From contig VSOZ01000004.1 of the NCBI GenBank assembly GCA_009775095.1, positions 62,001 through 126,000 of the forward strand: 64,000 nt of DNA. Reading direction: 5' to 3'. The position numbers and the translations under genes were made by a program. This document shows, one piece after another, positions 34,676 through 43,400 of the stretch (positions within the stretch are counted from its first letter, which is position 1; each line of letters begins with the position of its first letter). This stretch comes from Muribaculum sp. (GTDB lineage Bacteria > Bacteroidota > Bacteroidia > Bacteroidales > Muribaculaceae). The notes under the pieces are model-generated. The model ran no database searches. It saw only the letters and a program-made list of their open reading frames with translations, and was not told the DNA's origin.

Positions 34676-37600
34676 TTAGAACGATGCCACGACACCTATC
34701 GAGAATGTTACGGGACGCGGATAGATATTATTGTCTATACCGTTAAATACTTCGGGATCAAGCCCTTTGTACTTGGTGATTACAAACGGATTCTGTACGG
34801 CACCGTATAGGCGCAGACGCATCTGATTGAACAGTTCAGGCCAAGTATAGCCGATAGTTATATTGTCGCAACGCAAGAAGCTTGCATTACGGACAAAGTA
34901 ATCACTTGTGATAAGCTCGGTTGTACGTGTGCTCTTCCACAGATATACGTTATTGAGCAGATTGCTCAACGGCGCTGTCGAAGTGGCCGAAATAAACGCA
35001 TTGTTAGACTCGTTACGGTTATAAACCCAGTTGCCTATGCTTGCACGGAGTGAGAAACCGAAGTCCCAGTTTTTATAGTTGAATGTGTTCTGCCAGTTCA
35101 AGGTCACTGCCGGATCCTTGCTGTGGTACAGATACTTGTCATCGGGTGTTATCACTCCGTCACCGTTACGGTCAACAAATACTCCTTCGAGCGGGGTTCC
35201 GTCAGGATTGTATACCTGCTCATATACCCAGAAGCTGTAGGCGGGGAAGCCCTCCTGATGTTTTTGCACATTTACGCCATTACCTATACCGCCGGTAGTG
35301 GAGTCGGCTCCGTCAGCAAGTCGGGTAATCTTGTTCTTGTTCCAAGCCACGTTAATATTGCTCGACCAAGTAAAGTCACGGGTCACGACGGGGCGGGTAA
35401 GCAAGTTGAATTCAAGACCGGTGTTCTGAAGGTCGCCGAGGTTAAGGTCACCTGCATTAGACAAGTTTGAACCGGCTGGATAGTTGGCATAAGTCAGCAA
35501 GTCTTTGGTCTTGCGAAGATACCAGTCGACACTACCGCTGATGCGGTTGTTGAGGAATGCGAAATCAAGACCGATATTCCAAGTCGTTGTCTCCTCCCAT
35601 TTGAGGTCGGCATTGAATGCGGCGGGCGTAACAAGGAACTGATTGTTTCCGCCTATAGGATATCGCTCGTTAAGATTGTCGCTCACACCATATATAGGCA
35701 TATATGGGAAATAGATGTCGGGAAGATCCTGCTGACCGGTAATACCATAGCCAAGACGGAGTTTGAGGTCGTTCATAGTGTTGCGAACACCCGACATAAA
35801 ATCTTCATCAATAATTCTCCAGCCGAGAGCCACAGAGGGGAAAGTACCCCAGCGGTTATCCTTTGAGAAACGCGAAGTACCGTCGGCACGTACGGTCACG
35901 GTCAACAGATAGCGTTCCATGAAGCTGTAGTTTACACGTCCGAAGAACGACACAAGTTGATAAGGCGCGCTAAAGTATTTGACCGGACTACGCATGTAAC
36001 CTGCATCATCGGCGCCTTCCTGAACACGAGAGAAGTTATGGCCGCTCTTGCGGAATTTCTGCCAAGAATAACCGGCAGTAACATCAAGATTGGACTTTAT
36101 TGCATCAAACTCCTTATTATAATTGAGGTAGAAGTCAAGAAGCAGATTATAACGTTCTTCGTTACGCTTGTTCCATGAGCCGTAACCATCCACTACCGGA
36201 GAGTCCGATCCCGGCACATAATGTCCTGATTTATATGCTGCAGGAGAGAATGGAGTATTGTAGTCAATTTCTTCACCGTGGCTATAATCATATCCGAGGT
36301 TAAGGTTGGCTTTCAATTCGGGAAGAAACGGCATTTTCAGGTCAAACTGTAAGTTACCTACCGATTGATAGACCTTTGCACTTTTGTGAAATTCATTTAT
36401 CAAAGATGCCGGGTTAAGTGCGGCAAGACCGTTGATTGTAGTACCTGTATTAGGACCGGCCAAAGCGCCACCCACTGTATATGTAGTATAATTCAGGAAA
36501 GCGTTGCCGTCAGGATTATAAACGGGAAGTGTAGGATTGAAGCTGACTGCGCCACCAAGAGCATCACCGTTATTATATCCGTTATTAATATATGCTCCTT
36601 TAACGTTAGCACTTACCTGAAGCAGACCGTCAAAGAACTTCGGAGTAAGATTAATACCCATTGTCGCACGGTCCATGCGGGAGGTCTTGATTATACCGTT
36701 ATTGTTGGTATAGCTGACAGCCACGCGGTAAGGAAGGAAACCGACAGTACCGCCGACGCTTAAGTTGTAATCGCTCGACACTGTAGTACGAAGAACCTCT
36801 TTCTGCCAGTCGGTATTGTAAATTGTACCATTCTGACCGAGAGCTGCAGCCTGATCAGACTCCGCACCGTAATAATTGCGTATAAAGTCGGCATATTCGT
36901 TACCGCTCATCATACTCATAGTCTTGCGGGGAGTATTTATGTACATGTTGGCCGAGAAGTTTACCTGCGGTTTTCCGCTCTTACCCTTCTTGGTCGTTAT
37001 GATGATGACACCGTTTGATGCACGGCTACCGTAGATAGCTGTAGCTGAAGCATCCTTAAGAATGGTCATTGACTCGACATTCTCGGGAGCTACAAGACCG
37101 ATAGGATTGGAGCCGCCGGCTACATTGCCGCGCTCCATAGGCACACCGTCGATCACGATAAGAGGTTCGTTGGACGCTTTCAATGAAGCACCACCGCGAA
37201 TCATGATATTGGCGCTACCTTGAGGGCTACCGCCGTCAGTTGTCACAACCACACCGGGCGATGCGCCAACAAGCATGTCCTGAGCCGAGGTGGCGAGACC
37301 TGCTTCTATTTCATCGGGTTTAATGACGGCAACCGAACCGGTAGCGTCGCTCTTCTTGACGACACCGTAACCGATAGCCACGACTTCGTTAAGCACCACT
37401 GTGTTTTCTTTAAGTACGACATCGACGGTAGTGCGGCCGTCGACCGGTACTTCCTGTGTTTCGTAGCCTACATAGGAAAAGACAAGGACAGCATCGGGCG
37501 CAACCGACAGGGAGTAGTTACCGTCGATGTCGGTAGCCGTACCCACGGTAGTGCCTTTAGCTATTACACTCGCTCCGATAAGGGGCTCTCCCGTGTTATC

Positions 37601-37714
37601 GGACACAGTACCTGTCACGGTAATATTCTGCGCGAGTGCCGGGAAGGAAAGACATAGGAGCATTACTGCCACCAGCCATGTCTTCCGGGTCATTTGAAAA
37701 CAAATGTTCTTCAT
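34676..37714 (-). CDS. SusC/RagA family TonB-dependent transporter
   Basis: A 1012-residue outer-membrane transporter. Signal peptide ends near ALAQ; the carboxypeptidase-like domain reads VTGTVSDNTGEPLIGASVIAKGT. Then follow EVVAIGYGVVKKSDATGS, the plug (LVGASPGVVVTTDGGSPQGS; ESMTILKDASATAIYGSRASNGVI) and a barrel ending FSIGVVASF. Another Met lies at residue 8 (37693) and could be the true start. It has a leader of some 260 nt, unusually long, with two hairpins between a -7 element at 37975 and the start codon, suggesting post-transcriptional control. It heads a four-gene operon. Confidence 0.95.
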   Translation of the reverse strand: MKNICFQMTRKTWLVAVMLLCLSFPALAQNITVTGTVSDNTGEPLIGASVIAKGTTVGTATDIDGNYSLSVAPDAVLVFSYVGYETQEVPVDGRTTVDVVLKENTVVLNEVVAIGYGVVKKSDATGSVAVIKPDEIEAGLATSAQDMLVGASPGVVVTTDGGSPQGSANIMIRGGASLKASNEPLIVIDGVPMERGNVAGGSNPIGLVAPENVESMTILKDASATAIYGSRASNGVIIITTKKGKSGKPQVNFSANMYINTPRKTMSMMSGNEYADFIRNYYGAESDQAAALGQNGTIYNTDWQKEVLRTTVSSDYNLSVGGTVGFLPYRVAVSYTNNNGIIKTSRMDRATMGINLTPKFFDGLLQVSANVKGAYINNGYNNGDALGGAVSFNPTLPVYNPDGNAFLNYTTYTVGGALAGPNTGTTINGLAALNPASLINEFHKSAKVYQSVGNLQFDLKMPFLPELKANLNLGYDYSHGEEIDYNTPFSPAAYKSGHYVPGSDSPVVDGYGSWNKRNEERYNLLLDFYLNYNKEFDAIKSNLDVTAGYSWQKFRKSGHNFSRVQEGADDAGYMRSPVKYFSAPYQLVSFFGRVNYSFMERYLLTVTVRADGTSRFSKDNRWGTFPSVALGWRIIDEDFMSGVRNTMNDLKLRLGYGITGQQDLPDIYFPYMPIYGVSDNLNERYPIGGNNQFLVTPAAFNADLKWEETTTWNIGLDFAFLNNRISGSVDWYLRKTKDLLTYANYPAGSNLSNAGDLNLGDLQNTGLEFNLLTRPVVTRDFTWSSNINVAWNKNKITRLADGADSTTGGIGNGVNVQKHQEGFPAYSFWVYEQVYNPDGTPLEGVFVDRNGDGVITPDDKYLYHSKDPAVTLNWQNTFNYKNWDFGFSLRASIGNWVYNRNESNNAFISATSTAPLSNLLNNVYLWKSTRTTELITSDYFVRNASFLRCDNITIGYTWPELFNQMRLRLYGAVQNPFVITKYKGLDPEVFNGIDNNIYPRPVTFSIGVVASF

Positions 37715-37815
37715 GCAAGAGTTGTTTAGTTTTACATTAATTATTTATCACTTTTTTCTATCTTAAATCACAGTAGACAAAGAGAGCTGATACGAAGGTA
37801 CGCATAGATTGAAAT

Positions 37816-37868
37816 CAGTTGCCACGTGTGCGTGGTAACTGAAAGTGCCGTACGGCACTTTTTCCTTT
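37816..37868 (+). terminator. Two hairpins with plus-strand T tail in the susC leader (possible antisense RNA end)
   Basis: Hairpin A: CAGTT.CCACG / CGTGG.AACTG (37816-37841). Hairpin B: AAAGTGCCG / CGGCACTTT (37842-37861), followed on the plus strand by TTCCTTT. In plus direction this is an intrinsic terminator inside the leader of a minus-strand gene, as expected for the end of an antisense RNA; on the minus strand the same stems sit in the 5' leader. Confidence 0.5.
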
Positions 37869-37974
37869 CACAATCCTGATTATTAATTTCTTATCTAACT
37901 ATCTTTATCAATCACAACTTCATATCATGCCTGAAAACTAAACATCATAAGAAGTAAGTACTTGCAAATATAAG

Positions 37975-37982
37975 TCTTTTTA
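37975..37982 (-). promoter_or_regulatory. -7 element of the susC-D-E-F-like operon
   Basis: On the minus strand TATATTTG matches TAnnTTTG exactly, about 260 bp before the susC-like start. Any other exact match in the leader is absent; the weaker TCTCTTTG near 37780 differs by one base and could be an alternative. Confidence 0.45.
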
Positions 37983-38070
37983 ACTTCTATAACCCTATAC
38001 AGTCAAAAAATATAATCAAGATAAGCAATATTTAACAAATTTAACAAATAGTCATTAACAATAGTTATAA

Positions 38071-38105
38071 CCGATTAGTCATATTGGACCAATATGACTA
38101 ATCGG
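38071..38105 (-). terminator. 35-bp near-perfect palindrome after tamL
   Basis: Arms CCGATTAGTCATATTGG (38071-38087) and its exact complement (38089-38105) are separated by one A. It begins 11 bp after the tamL stop. Its place suggests a terminator or 3'-end stabiliser, although no T run follows on the minus strand. Confidence 0.55.
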
Positions 38106-38116
38106 GCTTATCAATG

Positions 38117-40438
38117 TCAGAAGGGGTAGCCGATGGCGAGGTGGAAAGCGAGCGAGTCCTTGAAGGAGCGCATGTTGTAGTAGCCGCTCTTGCCGGTGTC
38201 GTAGGGAGCGTGGATGCCTATACCGAGGTCGGCGCGGAGCACAAGCATGCTTATGTCGAAGCGCAGACCCACTCCCGTACCTACAGCCAGATCCTTGAAG
38301 AATGTACTGCCCTCGAGTTTCGAGCCGGGACGCTCGGGGTCATTCTTCAACAGCCACACATTGCCGGAGTCAAGAAACAAGGCTCCGTGAAGCGGCCCCA
38401 CTATCGGGAATCGGTACTCGACATTGAACTCGAACTTGAATGTACCGGTCTCGTCGAAGTTGTTGTCGCGGTCGCCGGCGGGGTGATAGCTGCCCGGACC
38501 GATGCTACGCACGGCAAACGCTCTGACGGAGTTGGCACCACCGACATAGAACTGCTCGCTGTAGGGCACCTCGGCCGAGTTGCCGTAGGCATGGGCTATG
38601 CCGCCGAACACACGCGTGACAAGCCAGCTGTCGCCGTGCAGACGCCGTGAGTATACAAGTTGGGCCGTGCCCTTGACAAACTGCGAGAACGGCATGCCGA
38701 ACAGACGCTTCTCGCCGCGCACACCGCACGCGCGCCATAAAGCCCACATAAGATTGCCGGCCTCGGCCACGGAAGCCTGTACATTTATAAGATTGTCGCG
38801 GTTCATGGCCCGATCATAGATCATGGACCACCCTATCTGAGGTATAAACTGGTTGCGGAAGCTGAGACCCACCGCCGGATTGGCCCCGATTATGGAGTCG
38901 AACAGCTCTGTGGTGCGTATCATCTTTATAAATGTAAGTTTCAGCGGAGTGAACGTGTAAGTGAAGTAACGGCGCATCTGCCAGTCGTAATTCATCGATG
39001 CACTAAGCTGGGCCATGTTGAAATAATGGGGCCGGTTGAGCAGGTCGGCATTGAGCGTGAAGCGCGTCCAGTTAAGATTGCGGCGCGACAGGCCGATGAA
39101 CCGCGGCAACAGCAGTCGCGGAAACGCGAGCGAGCTGTTGATGCCGAGCTCGTAGCTGTTAAACACCGAGCCGCCGCTGCCGTGGCCGGTCTGCCACTCG
39201 TATGCTCCTGTAAGGCCCACCCTGAGCTGCTCGCCTCCGCCAAACAGATTGCGGTTGGTGACCGAGACGGTAACGCCCGGGCCGATATAACTGTTGGACT
39301 TTGACGACACGTTGGCCTCGATGCTCGCCTCGTAAGGAGCGTCGAACGTACACTCTATAGCCACATCGAGCGTTGGTGTGGCCGCGGTGGTGTCGGGTAT
39401 GGCCTCTATATTTATGTAATTGAATATGCCGAGACGCGACAGGTAGGTCTGCGTACGGTTCATGTCGTTTACGGAGAAGGTCTTGCCCTCGCGGAAAGTG
39501 ACGCATCCGGGTATAAGTCCGGTGCGCAGCTTGGATGGCATCATCCTTATTATAGTACCGCGTCGTGTTACGGTCGTGTCGGGAGTGCCTCCGCCCTGAT
39601 TGCGGTTTATGTACACGGTTATGTCGCCGGTGCGGAAACGCCGCTGCGCGAATTTAGGGGTATTGCGCGCTATGGTCATGCGCAACGCTATGCGCTCGGA
39701 CGTTATCGTACTGTCGGCAAGATACTCGATGTACTCCGGACGGAAAAAATAATAACCGAGGTTACGAAGCGAATTGGTAATCTTTGTACGCGCCACACTG
39801 AGCGAGTCGGTAGAGTAGCGGTTGCCCGGCTTAAGATAAGTCGAAGCATGCGCCAAAGAGTCAATCTTGTGGTAGAGATGACACGTGTCGGGGAGAAATT
39901 CTATGGAATCGAGCAGATATGCCGGTCCGGTCTCTATTCTATATGATATCTTGGCTTTCTTTGGATTCTTCTTATTATATATGAGTTCATAGGAAGCCGT
40001 GTTACGAAAATATCCGGAGTTGTCAAGCTCATCCTCTATCATCTTGGTACGCAACTGCGGACGCACCTCGCTTATCAGTACGGGGTCTTCGGCCAATTTC
40101 TCGTAAATCCAGTGTTTAAAACCCTTTTCAGGATTGGGCCAGTTGTTGTAGACCCACAGCCCGAGCGGAAACGGATAGCGCCACTTCAAGGCTTTTATAT
40201 AGTTGTTGGGAGCCACGTCGACAGCCGTCTCGACTTTTGCCTTGACACTACGCGGCACCTTCTCGTTGTCGGCACCTACAATCTCAAGCTTCTTCACTCC
40301 GGTATAGAGCACATCATCGGGTCCGAGACGCTTTGTAGTCGAACATGACGACACAAGCGACACGACCATAACTGCAGCAAACAGCCTGAAAAAACGGCGG
40401 GAGGTAATATTACTTATTCGTGTCATCATCTTTATCAT
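38117..40438 (-). CDS. tamL: TamL: BamA/TamA-family (Omp85) outer-membrane lipoprotein
   Basis: A 773-residue Omp85 protein. The N-terminus carries a lipobox (SLVSSC, then STTKRLGPDDVLYTG), so it is lipid-anchored; this is the TamL variant that replaces TamA in Bacteroidetes. POTRA-like domains span about 50-380 (VKKLEIVGADNEK; YRIETGPAYLLDSIEF; YLSRLGIFNYINIEAIPD) and the barrel about 400-773, with GGANSVRAFAVRSIGPGSY as the conserved lid-lock motif region and a C-terminal Phe. It works with TamB to move or fold outer-membrane proteins and lipids. Its start overlaps the end of tamB by up to 29 bp; a Met at 40426 is also possible. Confidence 0.9.
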   Translation of the reverse strand: MIKMMTRISNITSRRFFRLFAAVMVVSLVSSCSTTKRLGPDDVLYTGVKKLEIVGADNEKVPRSVKAKVETAVDVAPNNYIKALKWRYPFPLGLWVYNNWPNPEKGFKHWIYEKLAEDPVLISEVRPQLRTKMIEDELDNSGYFRNTASYELIYNKKNPKKAKISYRIETGPAYLLDSIEFLPDTCHLYHKIDSLAHASTYLKPGNRYSTDSLSVARTKITNSLRNLGYYFFRPEYIEYLADSTITSERIALRMTIARNTPKFAQRRFRTGDITVYINRNQGGGTPDTTVTRRGTIIRMMPSKLRTGLIPGCVTFREGKTFSVNDMNRTQTYLSRLGIFNYINIEAIPDTTAATPTLDVAIECTFDAPYEASIEANVSSKSNSYIGPGVTVSVTNRNLFGGGEQLRVGLTGAYEWQTGHGSGGSVFNSYELGINSSLAFPRLLLPRFIGLSRRNLNWTRFTLNADLLNRPHYFNMAQLSASMNYDWQMRRYFTYTFTPLKLTFIKMIRTTELFDSIIGANPAVGLSFRNQFIPQIGWSMIYDRAMNRDNLINVQASVAEAGNLMWALWRACGVRGEKRLFGMPFSQFVKGTAQLVYSRRLHGDSWLVTRVFGGIAHAYGNSAEVPYSEQFYVGGANSVRAFAVRSIGPGSYHPAGDRDNNFDETGTFKFEFNVEYRFPIVGPLHGALFLDSGNVWLLKNDPERPGSKLEGSTFFKDLAVGTGVGLRFDISMLVLRADLGIGIHAPYDTGKSGYYNMRSFKDSLAFHLAIGYPF

Positions 40439-43400
40439 TTACATTAACAGCACTGTTGTCGGCCGGCAGCGCCACCACGGGCTCCTCGGGACGACGTCCG
40501 AAGCGGAACAAATCGCGGAGCGAGGCGAGCTTGCGTTTGTATACGAAGCCGACACCGGTCTGTATGACCTCACCCTCAAGTATACTTTCATAACCGACAT
40601 GGCGGAACAGTCTTACATACATGGAGCCGCTGCGGTTGAGCATGTATTCAAACGATATGTCGTTTATGAGATTTTGCGAGAAATTCTCGTCCATATTGGA
40701 GTCAGTGGAGTAATTGCCTCCCACAACAATCTTGAAGCGATCGTTGAACAGCGACTTGCTCACTCTGTAGCTGTAGCTCGTCGTGGTCGAAGTGGCACCG
40801 TCGTAAGTGCGGTCATACTGGTCGATACCGAACGATATGTCAACACCCTTTATAGTGTTGGCCGCCCAAGAGTTGAGACGCGCTGTCAGGAACGAGAACA
40901 GAGGATTGCCGCTCAGATTGGCCGATGCCTTTGTGCCGGGACCGGTGTAGACGTTGTAGAGCAAGAGATTCATGGCCTGATTGGCTCTCTGCTCGGGGCT
41001 CATGGTCTCGAGTTCGTTCTGTATGGTGATATCGTCGTTGGTCGACAGGTCAAAGGCCACATCCATGTTATTCAACGTATTGGTGACGCTTAACGATACG
41101 ATGAAGTTGATAAGCCGTGAGTTCTGTCCGCTTTCGGTGACGTTGGCCTTCATCGTATCATAAGCATGCAGATTGAGAATCGGGTTGAGCATGTCGCCGT
41201 TGAAAGCTATGTAGCTGCCGCTCTCGAAATCGAAGTTTTTCTGCGACATCAGAGGCGGAGTATAGCGCACGAAGCCCTTTTCGATGTTATAGCGTCCGGT
41301 CAGGCTCATATCGCTGAAGGGCGACATATGGAAGGTAAGGTTGCCCGAACCTTGTATTGACGCCTTGTCCTGTCCGTTGGCGCTGAGGTCGACATTTATC
41401 GTAGTACCCTGCGACACGATAAGCCGCGCATCAAGCATAAGAGCCATCTCGCCCGCAGGCACGGTGTCGGCATCGAGTACGGCGGTCGTGTCGGAGAACT
41501 GGACGAAGTGTACCATATCGTCGTCGGTGACGCCGGCCGACAGAGTATTGGCCACGGTATTGACAACATAGGTCACGTTGCTGCCCTCAAGCAGGTTAAG
41601 AGTGGCGTCGACACGCATGAAGTTCATGTTGCCTTTCACGTCGGCGTCAAGGTCGATATATCCGCGGCCATAGATGTCGTTGCCCTTGCCTCGCTTCGAC
41701 CCGATGACCTGCATATTGCGGGCTTTCATGTCAAGCGCTATTTTGGGCGATGTCAGATTATTTATGTCAACCGTACCGTCGATGTACAACGGATTTTCGT
41801 TAAGTGCGGAGATCGTGTATCGGTCAAACTTCACGACGTTGCTGTCAACCGGTATTTTCTCTTCAGAGAAACGGAATGCCGACCCTATCATGTCGACCGA
41901 CACAGCCGTAGAGTCAAAGTCGAGATAGCCGTTGAACAACGGCGACGTCATGGTACCTGTTATGTCCATGCGTCCGTTGAGCATACCGCTAAGCTTGGCC
42001 ACACCCGGTGGCAGGAACGGATTCACGATACGCAACGGGAAGTGTATCATCGAGAAGTCGAGCATAAACGGATTGCTTGCCGTGCTGTCGTTGAGCGCAC
42101 CCACGGCCGTAATTACTTTTATGCTGTCGACCATCAACGATGTCGAAGCTTTGACGACTCCGGAAGTATTGGTTGTCAGACCTACATCAAGCAGGAACGA
42201 GCCGACCCTGTCACGACCATAAGTAAAATCATCAAGCGACACGGAGCCATTGCCCTCTATTGACTTGGTCTCTGCATCCCATCCGAGGCGTATGTCAGCT
42301 CCGGCAATGCCTTTGACAGGAGGAGCGAAGGGCGACAATGCGAGCCAATCGGCGAGCTGAATACCCGAAGCGTTGACAATCACGTCTTCCTGTGAGGTAG
42401 AACCATGTTCGTCGTGCTCGGTATAGACCTTTAAATGGCTGTCGCCGTTGGTAAGAGCGAGATTGGCGTCAATATGACGGGTAAGCAGGTTATAGGATAT
42501 AAAGTTCTCTTTGTTGAGCGACCAATTTTTGTAGCCGATTACCGGATCAAGCGGAGTCATGCGGAGAGTGAGCAGCGAGTCTATAGCCGTGACATTGAAG
42601 CCGAGTTTGAAACCGGTATCGCCCTTTATGTTGGACTGATTGAGAAACAATGAAAGGTTTTGGTCGGCAAGAAATCCGGTGACATCAACATGGGCAAAAC
42701 TGTCAAATGTGCCGGGACGATTGTTCATTTTTGCACGATAAAGCAAGAATTTGCCGTGCTGCATGGCACTTATGCCTACAGAGTCAATGCGAGTGTCGCC
42801 GGTTTTTATACCGGTCACTGCGCCATCCAGATGAAAGAGAGAATCATTGTTCACGTTAAGCGACAATTGCCTGAACGAAGTCTTGGACGGAGCAAGGAAA
42901 TCGCTTATTATACTGTTGGAGCCCGAGTTAACCGACAGGACAAAGCGCGGCAGTTCGCGCTGTATAGAGTCGACAAATATACGGCGCCCGGCAATCTCAC
43001 GGTCTATGACCGCCATGCCGGAGGCAAAACGGGCGGCCAAAGTGTCAATCGAGCACCCGGCTATGAACTGAGCATGAAGCGACTCATTGTCAACCGACAC
43101 GACAGTCGACGAGTCGGTAGCGTCGATCGACGCATCTATCGACGGGGTAGCCACTGTGAGGTCGGGCATGCGCCATTCAAGATCGCCGATTTTCATGTCG
43201 GCATCGTAATATCCTATACCGGGACGTATATGTCCCCTGCCCTCAAGTGAAAACGAACCGCGCGACTCGGTAGGAGAAAGATTAAGAGCTTTCAGGTCGA
43301 GATTGCGAACGTCGCCTTCGAAGTTCATTATATAGTCATCGTCAGCTATATTACCCGAAATCGACAGGTCAAAGTTGGCATCATGATTCATTGACAAAAG

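Larger units (their letters stand above)
37715..38116. other. Gene-free region with long susC leader and regulatory hairpins
   Basis: This 402-bp stretch between the susC-like gene and tamL holds no gene. It carries the susC -7 element (37975-37982), two leader hairpins (37816-37861) and a large palindrome after tamL (38071-38105). The remaining part is AT-rich. Confidence 0.6.

Noticed and set aside
41508..42263. A 251-codon plus-strand open frame inside tamB
   Set aside because: Antisense to tamB, without any recognisable protein feature.
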